Positions 1-7,737 of a stretch of DNA of 15,480 nt are shown here, piece after piece (the stretch's first letter is position 1; each line of letters opens with the position of its first letter). The position numbers and the translations under genes are program-made. Source of the stretch: JAVBKA01 sp031546715 (GTDB lineage: Bacteria; Bacillota; Clostridia; Oscillospirales; UBA929). Below the pieces are notes generated by a model. The model made no database searches and had not been told where the DNA came from. It was given only the letters and a program-made list of their open reading frames with translations. The stretch is taken from contig JAVBKA010000206.1 in NCBI GenBank assembly GCA_031546715.1, positions 1-15,480 on the forward strand, read 5' to 3'.

Positions 1-1
1 G

Positions 2-2359
2 TGGTACAGCCACCCCGCAACTACTTCCGAAAGAAGCTACTCTGGTAGTGACGATGGCGACTGGCAAAATAAATGTCTCCCCATCGGCAACGGTTACATG
101 GGGGCGATGCTTGCGGGGGAAATTTGCCATGAGAAAATCCAGTTTAACGAAAAGACCTTGTGGACTGGCGGTCCATCAAAGCTAAGACCAGATTACAACG
201 GCGGCAATTTTGAAGGCAGAGCAGAAAAGTTAAAGGAAGTTCAGGCTCTGCTGCTTGCCAAGCAAATAGATGAAGCCACCGAAATGGCTAGGGAGCATCT
301 TGTAGGGGATTACAATGGCTACGGCGCATACCAAAACTTTGGCTGGGTCACAGTAAGCCATGAGTTTGAGGGTGGAGAGTTTTCGGAAGAGAAACTCTCC
401 GATTATGTGCGGGAGCTAGACTTGAACACCGCAACGGCAGCAACCTCGTTTAGCTATGATGGCGTTGGTTACATGCGGGAGTATTTTATGAGCTATCCTC
501 ACAATGTCATGGCAGTTAAATATTCTAGCACTGACAAAAACAAGATTACGTTATTTGTTGAAGGCGTTTCTGCCCATGAGCTAGCGGAATCTTCCGTCAG
601 AAACGATGTGATTGTGCTCAAGGGTGCATTGACTGATAATCAGCTTCGTTATGAAGCGCAAATAAAAATAATTAGTATAGGTGGCACGATTTCGGCTAAA
701 TCGGCGGGTGTAGCTGTTTCGGGTGCTGATGAAGTGGTCATATTAATGTCTGCTGCTACTGATTTTAAAAACGAATATCCTGCGTATAGAAGCGGCATAG
801 ACACAAGTATTACTGTTTCAAAAAATATTAAAAACGCTGTTGATGCGGGTTTTGAGAAATTGCTTCGAAACCATATTTCGGATTATCAAAAAATATTTTC
901 CAGAGTATCTTTCAATGTGTGCCAAGAGGTTTCAGGGGATGCGACGGACGTATTGTTGAGTAAGTATAAAAATTCAGCGAGCTTGGCTGAGCTAGAGGTT
1001 CTGCTGTTTCATTACGGACGGTACTTGACAATAGCGTCTTCCCGAAATGGTTCGTTACCGTCAAATCTGCAAGGTGTTTGGAATGAGACAAACAATCCGC
1101 CTTGGGGGTGCGACTATCACTTAAACATCAACCTGCAAATGAACTATTGGCCTGTGTACGTGACTAATATGGCAGAATGCGCCACGCCCTTAATTGATTA
1201 CGTCGAGTCCCTCAGAATTCCGGGACGAGTAACTGCGAAGGAATACATGGGCATCATTAGTGATGAAGCTAATCCCGAAAACGGATTTACTGCCCACACA
1301 CAAAATACGCCCTTTGGTTGGACATGCCCGGGTTGGTCGTTTGAATGGGGCTGGTCTCCTGCAGCAGTGCCGTGGCTATTGCAAAACGTTTGGGATTTTT
1401 ATAGGTTTTCTATGGATAAAACTGTGCTTAGAGAGAAAATATATCCTATGATGAAGGAACAATGCAAGTTTTGGCAGCAATATTTGCTACTTGATAAAAA
1501 TAATAGCATGTATTACTCCGCTCCTGCATATTCGCCTGAGCATGGACCAATTACCCTTGGGAATACTTATGAGCATACGCTTGTTAAGCAGCTTTTGATG
1601 GATTCGATTGTAGCTGCTGACATACTGGGAGTTGACGATGCTGACCGTGCTCAGTGGGAACGGCTTGCAGCCTGCATAGAAACCGTTAGTATCGGCGAGG
1701 AGGGGCAAATCAAGGAGTGGTTTGATGAGATTACCATTAGAAGTATGCCTCAATCAGAGCTAAAGCACAGGCATCTTTCGCACCTACTGGGGTTATTTCC
1801 CGGTGACAGTATCAGCATACAAACGCCAGAACTGCTCAAAGCGGCGGTAGTTTCCTTAAACGACCGCGGAGACATATCAACGGGTTGGGGTATCGTTCAT
1901 CGCATAAACATGTGGGCTAGAGTGCAGGACGGGGAAAGAACCCACGCGCTGATACGGCAATTGATAAGCACAGGCATACATGAAAACCTCTTCGACACGC
2001 ATCCACCATTTCAAATTGACGGCAATTTTGGCTATACCTCAGGCGTCGCCGAAATGCTGTTTCAAAGTAATCTCGGTTATATACATATTTTGCCGTCTCT
2101 GCCTAAAGTTTGGGAAAAAGGAAGTGTTTCGGGGCTTGTTGCAAGAGGGAATTTTGAAATTGGCATGACTTGGGATAATTGCATGGTTAATTCTGTTACA
2201 GTTTTATCAAATGTCGGCGGTGATTGCGTTTTGAAGTTTAAAAACATTTCAAAGCTGCCGAAAGTGTGTTATAACGGCTTGGAAGTGCCTACTAATGTTA
2301 TTGATGGTGAAACTATCAGCTTTCAGACTGTTGCTGGTTGTGTTTATGAGGTAAGATAG
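2..2359 (+). CDS. GH95 family alpha-L-fucosidase (5' partial)
   Basis: Glycoside hydrolase family 95 enzyme, which removes terminal alpha-L-fucose (in some members alpha-L-galactose) from glycans by an inverting mechanism. The frame is open to the left edge and reads WYSHPATTSE followed by LPIGNGYMGAM. That is the usual GH95 N-terminus, so the internal ATG at 98 is not the start and only a few codons are missing, unless a signal peptide lay upstream. Counting from base 2 (785 residues visible), family catalytic signatures are present: HLNIN at about 373-377 (the two Asn that help activate water), Glu in SPEHG at about 513 (general acid) and Asp in FQIDGNFG at about 673. The (alpha/alpha)6 core and short C-terminal beta domain both appear present. 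The cellular location cannot be judged without the N-terminus. The gene ends at a strong hairpin shared with the convergent flavodoxin gene. The fucose versus galactose preference is not decided. Confidence 0.93.
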   Translation, partial: WYSHPATTSERSYSGSDDGDWQNKCLPIGNGYMGAMLAGEICHEKIQFNEKTLWTGGPSKLRPDYNGGNFEGRAEKLKEVQALLLAKQIDEATEMAREHLVGDYNGYGAYQNFGWVTVSHEFEGGEFSEEKLSDYVRELDLNTATAATSFSYDGVGYMREYFMSYPHNVMAVKYSSTDKNKITLFVEGVSAHELAESSVRNDVIVLKGALTDNQLRYEAQIKIISIGGTISAKSAGVAVSGADEVVILMSAATDFKNEYPAYRSGIDTSITVSKNIKNAVDAGFEKLLRNHISDYQKIFSRVSFNVCQEVSGDATDVLLSKYKNSASLAELEVLLFHYGRYLTIASSRNGSLPSNLQGVWNETNNPPWGCDYHLNINLQMNYWPVYVTNMAECATPLIDYVESLRIPGRVTAKEYMGIISDEANPENGFTAHTQNTPFGWTCPGWSFEWGWSPAAVPWLLQNVWDFYRFSMDKTVLREKIYPMMKEQCKFWQQYLLLDKNNSMYYSAPAYSPEHGPITLGNTYEHTLVKQLLMDSIVAADILGVDDADRAQWERLAACIETVSIGEEGQIKEWFDEITIRSMPQSELKHRHLSHLLGLFPGDSISIQTPELLKAAVVSLNDRGDISTGWGIVHRINMWARVQDGERTHALIRQLISTGIHENLFDTHPPFQIDGNFGYTSGVAEMLFQSNLGYIHILPSLPKVWEKGSVSGLVARGNFEIGMTWDNCMVNSVTVLSNVGGDCVLKFKNISKLPKVCYNGLEVPTNVIDGETISFQTVAGCVYEVR

Positions 2360-2369
2360 CTAGGCTTTG

Positions 2370-2429
2370 TTTAAAACTCTGATGCTCCGTAAAAATGGTA
2401 ACATTTTCACGGAGCATCAGAGTTTTAAA
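2370..2429. terminator. Bidirectional intrinsic terminator between convergent genes
   Basis: A perfect 21-bp inverted repeat (2370-2390 with 2409-2429) continues after one A/C mismatch through AAAAT/ATTTT to a GGTAAC loop. Runs of A on the left side and T on the right make it work for both strands. It lies immediately after the GH95 stop. It also overlaps the stop codon of the minus-strand flavodoxin gene (2425-2427), so one element probably ends both transcripts. Confidence 0.92.
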
Positions 2430-2850
2430 TTTTAATTTTAGAAACTAATCCTTTAGCAAAATTGGCGGCTTCGGTGCATTCTTCTTTGTTGGGTCTGCCT
2501 TTATTAAAAGAGTAGCATTGTCCTCTTAGCGCAATGTCTTCATCTAATACGACAATGTTTTTGTCGGTGAGTGCTTTTATAATTTGCTTTTTAATTGACA
2601 TTTTCCAGTTGGAACAACTGAACGCAACGATGTATTTTACTTGTGAATGGGTTAATTTCTGTATGAAGTCCGTTAAATGGCTGTCAATTTTTGAACCGCC
2701 GTAAACTCCTCCGCCCAAAAATAAAACATCGACTGTCTCTGATAGGGGAACGTCAACTGTATCGGCTTTGCAGCTCATTTTTTCTGCGATAGCGTCGGCT
2801 AGCCTCGTGGTGCTGCCGGTTTTTGAATAGTATCGTACTGCTGATTTCAT
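2425..2850 (-). CDS. Short flavodoxin-like protein
   Basis: A 141-residue protein with a flavodoxin fold, expected to bind FMN and carry electrons or act in redox regulation in the cytoplasm. The N-terminal strand is followed by YSKTGSTTRLA (about residues 8-18), the S/T-rich loop that holds the FMN phosphate. A hydrophobic strand VDVLFLGGGVYGG (about 40-52) is the second flavin-contacting segment, and VKYIVAFSCS (about 71-80) is the next core strand. The length fits the short flavodoxin class. The start is supported by AGAAAGGAAAC just upstream. The gene lies 66 nt downstream of the GntR-type regulator on the same strand and probably shares its transcript. The electron partner is unknown. 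The divergently transcribed iron-sulfur flavoenzyme is a candidate by context only. Confidence 0.85.
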   Translation of the reverse strand: MKSAVRYYSKTGSTTRLADAIAEKMSCKADTVDVPLSETVDVLFLGGGVYGGSKIDSHLTDFIQKLTHSQVKYIVAFSCSNWKMSIKKQIIKALTDKNIVVLDEDIALRGQCYSFNKGRPNKEECTEAANFAKGLVSKIKI

Positions 2851-2916
2851 TATAGTTTCCTTTCTGCATATGTGGATTGCATATAGATTTGTATTTCTGT
2901 ATTTGCGTTGTCACTT

Positions 2917-3624
2917 CTAGTCGTTGTAAATCTGAGTTTTACCGTTAATCGTGTCGCTTAAGTATTCTTCAATCCAAGCTATGCCGTTTGCAGCATCTCT
3001 TGCCTTAAGAAATGTGTATAATTTCAGGGTGTTTTGATATAACATCTCGGTTCCGTATAGGCGGCAGTAGCGTTCCCAAAGGCTGAGAATTGGGAGCTTA
3101 AATGACGTATACAGCAGCGGCAGCAAGGAGTTTCCGCTCATCATCGATAGCTCATGATGAAACTCAAATGCAATTTCTGCGTTTGTGGCTGGATTACCGC
3201 TTTGACAAAGCTTTTCTATGAAAACGTTGAGCGAAACAATTTCGCTGTCTGATGCAGTTTCAACAGAACGAATAATTGTAAGCCTATCTAGCACCATTCG
3301 CATTTCAATTATGGAGCGAATTTCAGTTTTGCAAAGCATACCGCCGTTGTAGTTCATTATTGAGACGAGGGTATCGATAGAGCCATACCGCCTGTAATCG
3401 GCGACAAATGTGCCGATTCGGGGGCGTATTTCGAGAAATCCTTTCCGAGCAAGTTCGCATATGCCTGCGTTTACTACTGTCCTGCTCACTTCCATTCGTT
3501 CGGCCAAATCTCGCTCAGAGGGCAGTTGCTCGCCGATTTGCATTTTTCCTGAAAGAATCGTGTTTTCGAGTTGGCGGACAAACAGCTCTTTTAGAGAAGG
3601 CGCACTTATCTTTACAAACTCCAA
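2917..3624 (-). CDS. GntR/FadR-family transcriptional regulator (FCD domain)
   Basis: A 235-residue DNA-binding repressor or activator. The N-terminal winged helix-turn-helix is typical of GntR: GEQLPSERDLAERMEVSRTVV (about residues 31-51) followed by the wing GFLEIRPRIGTFVADY (about 62-77). The rest is an all-helical FCD-type ligand domain with EIRSIIEMRMVLDRL and FHHELSMMSGN; members of this class usually sense organic acids or sugar acids, often through a metal site. The start is TTG at 3622-3624, preceded by GAGGTG (3631-3636 on the complementary strand) six bases away. A long palindrome lies directly upstream of that site, and the core of this palindrome recurs in the divergent hypB promoter, so it is probably autoregulated and also controls hypB and its downstream genes. 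The effector is not identifiable from sequence. Confidence 0.9.
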   Translation of the reverse strand: MEFVKISAPSLKELFVRQLENTILSGKMQIGEQLPSERDLAERMEVSRTVVNAGICELARKGFLEIRPRIGTFVADYRRYGSIDTLVSIMNYNGGMLCKTEIRSIIEMRMVLDRLTIIRSVETASDSEIVSLNVFIEKLCQSGNPATNAEIAFEFHHELSMMSGNSLLPLLYTSFKLPILSLWERYCRLYGTEMLYQNTLKLYTFLKARDAANGIAWIEEYLSDTINGKTQIYND

Positions 3625-3636
3625 TATTTACACCTC

Positions 3637-3667
3637 ATTATGGTTCTGGTATTACCAGAACCATAAT
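3637..3667. promoter_or_regulatory. Putative GntR-family operator in the regulator's own promoter
   Basis: A perfect 15-bp inverted repeat (3637-3651 / 3653-3667) around a single central base. Its core is TGGTATTACCA at 3647-3657. FadR-subfamily regulators typically bind TGGT-N3-ACCA palindromes, and this one fits exactly. It overlaps the predicted -10 element of the regulator gene and ends at its ribosome binding site, a position suited to autorepression. Confidence 0.78.
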
Positions 3668-3691
3668 ACCAAAGATATTTAAAAAACGCAA
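3663..3691 (-). promoter_or_regulatory. Predicted promoter of the GntR-type regulator
   Basis: Read on the minus strand, TTGCGT (3686-3691) lies 17 bp from TATTAT (3663-3668). This is a good sigma-A type match in an AT-rich tract. The -10 element overlaps the 3637-3667 palindrome. Confidence 0.6.
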
Positions 3692-3766
3692 GAAAAACTG
3701 CAAAAAAATAATAAATACAGCGAGTATTGCAAAATGAAGTGATAAGTGGTACTATGTGAATATATG

Positions 3767-3796
3767 TGGTAATACCAGATATATTATAGATATAAT
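3767..3796 (+). promoter_or_regulatory. Predicted hypB operon promoter with GntR-type operator
   Basis: TGGTAATACCA at 3767-3777 is the exact reverse complement of the operator core at 3647-3657. A perfect TATAAT (3791-3796) follows, 35 bp upstream of the chosen hypB start. The -35 match is weak and falls on the palindrome, so regulator binding would be expected to block, or possibly assist, RNA polymerase here. The operator assignment is firmer than the -35. Confidence 0.6.
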
Positions 3797-3830
3797 GAGA
3801 TATTACAAAGCAAAATCGAAAGGGCTGATA

Positions 3831-4502
3831 GTGTTGGAGCAATTCAAGATTCTCGAAATTAAGCAAAGCGTTTTCAAAAACAACGAAGAACAGGCTGATT
3901 TACTTCGCAAGAAGCTAAAGGAAGAAAAGGTTTTTCTTCTAAACCTTATGTCGTCACCCGGTTCGGGAAAAACTACTACCCTTACGAGAACAATTGAAAA
4001 ACTCAAGAGTGAATTAAAAATCGGCGTAATGGAAGCCGATATTGATTCAGATGTGGATGCGCACACCATTTCTAAGACCGGTGCAAAGGTTATTCAGCTT
4101 CACACAGGCGGAATGTGCCACTTAGACGCTGAAATGACGAAGCAAGGGCTTGCAGGTCTTGGAGCTGAGGGCTTAGACTGTGTTATCTTAGAAAATGTGG
4201 GTAACTTGGTGTGTCCCGCTGAATTTGACACAGGTGCGTCAAAAAACGCTATGATTTTGAGTGTTCCCGAAGGAGATGATAAGTCTCTCAAATATCCGCT
4301 TATGTTCTCAATTGTCGATGTTTTGCTTATAAATAAAATAGATGCAATGGATTTTTTTAATTTTGACTTAGACAAGGTATGCGAGCATGTGAAAAAACTC
4401 AATCCTAACATAGTAATAATTCCTATTTCGGCGAAAACGGGGCAAGGTATTGACCAGTGGGCAGAATGGCTAAAGAATCAGGTTAATGAATGGAATGCTT
4501 AA
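3831..4502 (+). CDS. hypB: HypB, nickel-incorporation GTPase
   Basis: SIMIBI-class GTPase that, with HypA, delivers Ni(II) to nickel enzymes, classically the large subunit of [NiFe]-hydrogenase. In 223-residue numbering, the P-loop SPGSGKTT is at about 42-49, the metal-binding Cys-His pair in GGMCHLD at about 96-97, a further conserved Cys in NLVCPAEFD at about 128, and the base-specificity motif NKID at about 168-171. An N-terminal CxxCGC or His-rich nickel-storage segment is absent, as in many Clostridia. The start chosen is GTG 3831 (TTG 3834 is possible) because GAAAGGG precedes it and the length is normal for the family. An ATG at 3756 in the same frame would put the operator and the -10 inside the gene and is rejected. 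First gene of the operon with the flavoprotein and hypA. Confidence 0.92.
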   Translation: MLEQFKILEIKQSVFKNNEEQADLLRKKLKEEKVFLLNLMSSPGSGKTTTLTRTIEKLKSELKIGVMEADIDSDVDAHTISKTGAKVIQLHTGGMCHLDAEMTKQGLAGLGAEGLDCVILENVGNLVCPAEFDTGASKNAMILSVPEGDDKSLKYPLMFSIVDVLLINKIDAMDFFNFDLDKVCEHVKKLNPNIVIIPISAKTGQGIDQWAEWLKNQVNEWNA

Positions 4503-4565
4503 CGATATAGTTTTGGTCAGTTTTTAATTACCATAGAAGTATAGCTAACAATCAGGAGGAATACC

Positions 4566-7241
4566 ATGATTAACGAGAGAGTTCTTGACTTAGCAAACCA
4601 TATCAGCCGAAAGAAACGCGGTGCGAAGGACGAAATTAAGGCGACTGACCCAGAGTATATGATACTTGAGCCAGTGGTAACTACCGAAATGGCGGAAGTT
4701 GCCTTGCATATGGAAATGCGAACTAAAACCACGGCACAAAAGCTTTCTGTTTTATGCGGAAAATCCGTTGAAAAGACAAGCGAATTATTAATGCAGCTTG
4801 CTTATGCGGGAGTCTGTTTTGTCAATGTTATTGATGGAGTGGACACCTTTTGGTACGATACATGGGTGCCGGGAATAATGGAAATGATGTGCAACAATAA
4901 AGAAAATGTTGCAAAATATCCGCAAATTCCCAGAGCCTTTGAAGCGTATGGACGCGTCAGAGGTCCCAGAACTGCCGGGGCATTCCCTGTGGGTGTTGGG
5001 CTTATGAGAGTTATACCCATCGAAAGCGCAATCGACGGCGAATCCCATAGAGCTTCGTATGAGGAAGTTTCAAAGTACCTCAACGACAATACTGTTTTTA
5101 CAGTTTCTGACTGTTCCTGCCGCACTGTTCGCGAGGTAATGGGAGAAGGCTGCGGTCATCTAAAAGAAGATATGTGCATCCAAATGGGTCATGCCGCCGA
5201 ATATTACATACGAACAGGCAGAGGACGGCAAATTACCAGAGAAGAAGCCTTTGATATAATAAAGCGCGCAGAAGAAAACGGATTAATGCACCAGATTCCC
5301 AACTTAGACGGCTCAGGTAAAACCCATGCTATTTGTAACTGTTGCGGCTGCTCGTGCCTATCGCTGCGAACTGCCGAAATGTTCATAAATGTCGATATGG
5401 TGCGCTCCAACTATGTCTCGAAGGTAGACAAAGACAAATGCGTCGCCTGCGGCGAATGCGTTGAGCATTGCCCTGTAAACGCCTTGCAACTCGGACAAAA
5501 AATCTGTTCAAGCTCCCCTGTGGTTGAAGAATTAGTGCGAACCGAAACGCCGAGGGATAGCGAGTGGGGATCTGAAAAATGGAATCATAATTATCGTTTT
5601 AATCGCAAAAACGTGGTTGAAACGGGAACTAGCCCTTGCAAAACAGAGTGCCCTGCGCACATTTCTGTGCAAGGTTATATAAAACTGGCGTCACAAGGGA
5701 AATATACTGAAGCGTTGGAATTGATTAAGAAAAGTAATCCGTTTCCCGCTGTTTGCGGAAGAATTTGTCCTAAATCCTGCGAATCTGCATGTACCAGAGG
5801 AGACATTGACGAGCCGATTGCTATAGATGAAATCAAAAAGTTCATTGCAGAACAGGACTTAAACGTTAGCCGCCGATTTATACCAAGAGTGAAGCACACT
5901 TATGATAAAAAAATTGCGGTAATCGGTGCGGGTCCTTCCGGATTGTCCTGTGCGTACTACTTAGCCGTTGACGGTTACAAGGTTACGGTTTTTGAGAAAC
6001 AAAAGGCTCTGGGCGGCATGTTAGCGCTAGGAATTCCATCATTTAGGCTTCAAAAGGATGTAATTAGTGCTGAAATTGAGGTTCTGCGTGAATTAGGCGT
6101 TGAATTTAAAACAGGTGTTGATGTCGGCACTGACGTGACAATTGACGGACTGCGAAAGCAAGGCTACTCAGCGTTTTATCTTGCAATAGGCGCACAGTCA
6201 GGCAGAAAGCTGAATATTGACGGTGAAAATGCAAAGGGTGTTATAACTGGAGTTGACTTCCTGCGCTCGGTCAATTTAGGTGAAGACCTAAAACTTGGCG
6301 GAAACGTTGTCGTTATAGGCGGCGGAAATGTTGCCATTGACGTTGCCAGAACAGCTTGCAGGATTGGCTCGGAGACAGTAAATATGTATTGTCTCGAAGC
6401 CAGAAATGAAATGCCCGCTCTGCTTGAAGAAATCGAAGAAGCGTTGGCAGAAAACATCACCATAAACAATTCATGGGGCCCTGTCAGGATTCTTACTGAA
6501 AACGGAGCAGTTTCGGGCGTTGAATTTAAAAAATGCCTATCGGTTTTCGATGGGGCAAAAAGGTTTAGTCCTAAGTTTGATGAAAACGACACAATTATAG
6601 TCAAGGCGGACTATGTCCTGCTTTCTGTGGGGCAATCAATTGAGTGGGGAAATGTTTTAAGCGGAAGCTCCATTGAGCTTAATCCCAATAAAACCATTAA
6701 GGCTGATGCTATTACATTGCAGACATCAGAGCCCGATGTATTCTCCGGCGGAGACTCGTTTACAGGTCCTAAATTTGCCATTGACGCAATAGCGGCGGGC
6801 AAGGAAGCCGCTATTTCAATCCACCGTTTCGTTCAACCCGGACAGAGCCTTTTAGTTGGACGTGACAGGAGAGAGTATCATTCGCTTGATAAATCCGCTG
6901 TAGTTTTTGACGGATTTGACACGTTGCCAAGACAAAACGCATCTCACGCGCATTCCAGCAAAGAGCGCACATTTAGCGACGTACGGGGTACACTGACAGA
7001 GGAGCAAATCAAAAAGGAAACCGAACGCTGCCTTGGCTGCGGTGCGACGGTAGTTGATAAATTTATATGTGTCGGCTGCGGGCAATGTACCACTAAATGT
7101 AAGTTTGATGCCATCTCCCTTGTGCGACAATATGACGGCGAGGGTGTAGCTTTTGAAGGCTTGAAGCCGGTTGTCGTAAAGCAGATGCTAAAACGGAAGG
7201 TTAAGATTGCGTTAAAGAAAGTAAAGCTTTCGTTCAAATAG
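4566..7241 (+). CDS. Multi-cluster iron-sulfur flavoprotein, GltD-like NAD(P) oxidoreductase fused to CxCR/CCGCSC Fe-S domain
   Basis: An 891-residue cytoplasmic electron-transfer protein. Domains in order: a winged-helix-like N-terminus (about 40-100); an Fe-S domain with DCSCR (C183, C185), C196, C204 and a CNCCGCSC cluster (257-264); a single ferredoxin motif CVACGECVEHC (292-302); a GltD-type N-terminal Fe-S domain with C358, C362, C397, C401, C405 and C409; an FAD Rossmann motif GAGPSG (454-459); an NAD(P) motif GGGNVA (585-590); and a C-terminal cluster site with C822, C825, C835, C838, C841 and C845. The middle resembles glutamate synthase small subunit and NfnB, but no glutamate synthase large subunit is present. 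Strong AGGAGG six bases before ATG. It lies between hypB (63 nt gap) and hypA (107 nt gap). Its electron donor and acceptor are unknown. Use as a diaphorase supplying or draining a nickel or corrinoid enzyme is inference. Confidence 0.88.
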   Translation: MINERVLDLANHISRKKRGAKDEIKATDPEYMILEPVVTTEMAEVALHMEMRTKTTAQKLSVLCGKSVEKTSELLMQLAYAGVCFVNVIDGVDTFWYDTWVPGIMEMMCNNKENVAKYPQIPRAFEAYGRVRGPRTAGAFPVGVGLMRVIPIESAIDGESHRASYEEVSKYLNDNTVFTVSDCSCRTVREVMGEGCGHLKEDMCIQMGHAAEYYIRTGRGRQITREEAFDIIKRAEENGLMHQIPNLDGSGKTHAICNCCGCSCLSLRTAEMFINVDMVRSNYVSKVDKDKCVACGECVEHCPVNALQLGQKICSSSPVVEELVRTETPRDSEWGSEKWNHNYRFNRKNVVETGTSPCKTECPAHISVQGYIKLASQGKYTEALELIKKSNPFPAVCGRICPKSCESACTRGDIDEPIAIDEIKKFIAEQDLNVSRRFIPRVKHTYDKKIAVIGAGPSGLSCAYYLAVDGYKVTVFEKQKALGGMLALGIPSFRLQKDVISAEIEVLRELGVEFKTGVDVGTDVTIDGLRKQGYSAFYLAIGAQSGRKLNIDGENAKGVITGVDFLRSVNLGEDLKLGGNVVVIGGGNVAIDVARTACRIGSETVNMYCLEARNEMPALLEEIEEALAENITINNSWGPVRILTENGAVSGVEFKKCLSVFDGAKRFSPKFDENDTIIVKADYVLLSVGQSIEWGNVLSGSSIELNPNKTIKADAITLQTSEPDVFSGGDSFTGPKFAIDAIAAGKEAAISIHRFVQPGQSLLVGRDRREYHSLDKSAVVFDGFDTLPRQNASHAHSSKERTFSDVRGTLTEEQIKKETERCLGCGATVVDKFICVGCGQCTTKCKFDAISLVRQYDGEGVAFEGLKPVVVKQMLKRKVKIALKKVKLSFK

Positions 7242-7348
7242 CAGGGTAATATGGCGAACATGCATGAAAATTTTCGGATAATTATGCGTAATGCTGATGT
7301 TATAAGGGTGACGATGGTTACTTTACGGATCGAAAGGGGAGCTGATTT

Positions 7349-7690
7349 TTGCATGAGTTAGGGATAATGTTCAGCGTGGCGAGAACGGTTATAGATTTTG
7401 CGGAAAAGAACAATGTGGAAAAAATTGACACATTAGTGCTACAAGTAGGTCAGCTTTCACCCATGATTCCTCGTTTCATAGAAGCTTGTTACCCTGCGGC
7501 AACGGATGGAACTATATTGCAGGACACTAAGCTTAAAATTGAGATACTTCCCGCCAATGCCATTTGCAAGTCCTGCGATAAAGTATTCAATGCAGTGGAA
7601 AACAAAGGGAAATGTCCCGCTTGCGGCGGTGAGGAAATTGAAATTTTAAGCGGAAAGGAATTGTTGATTAAAGAAATTATCGCATGCTAG
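7349..7690 (+). CDS. hypA: HypA, nickel metallochaperone
   Basis: A 113-residue HypA/HybF family protein that hands nickel, with HypB, to the apo-enzyme. The start is TTG at 7349, after AAAGGGGAG. It is required to give the invariant MHEL N-terminus, whose His2 is a nickel ligand. The structural zinc site is intact as CKSC (C73, C76) and CPAC (C89, C92). The length is that of a complete HypA. It is the third gene of the unit, followed after 47 nt by the membrane protein gene. No hydrogenase subunit and no hypC, D, E or F is in view, so its client enzyme lies elsewhere or is not a hydrogenase. Confidence 0.93.
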   Translation: MHELGIMFSVARTVIDFAEKNNVEKIDTLVLQVGQLSPMIPRFIEACYPAATDGTILQDTKLKIEILPANAICKSCDKVFNAVENKGKCPACGGEEIEILSGKELLIKEIIAC

Positions 7691-7737
7691 GCAAGTTTTT
7701 GCAGTCACACTAAATATTTTTTACAGGAGTGCATCTC

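Noticed and set aside
98..100. ATG at 98 as start of the GH95 gene
   Set aside because: The frame is open to the left edge and the upstream residues match the family N-terminus, so the gene is truncated by the window edge.
3756..3830. N-terminal extension of HypB from ATG 3756
   Set aside because: It would contain the operator and TATAAT, lacks a good ribosome site and makes the protein longer than the family; GTG 3831 with GAAAGGG is better.
6176..6604. Long antisense reading frames within the flavoprotein and other genes
   Set aside because: They lie wholly opposite well-supported genes, lack ribosome sites and show no family motifs.
7729..7737. GTG 7729 as start of the membrane protein
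   Set aside because: It overlaps the ribosome binding site of ATG 7738.
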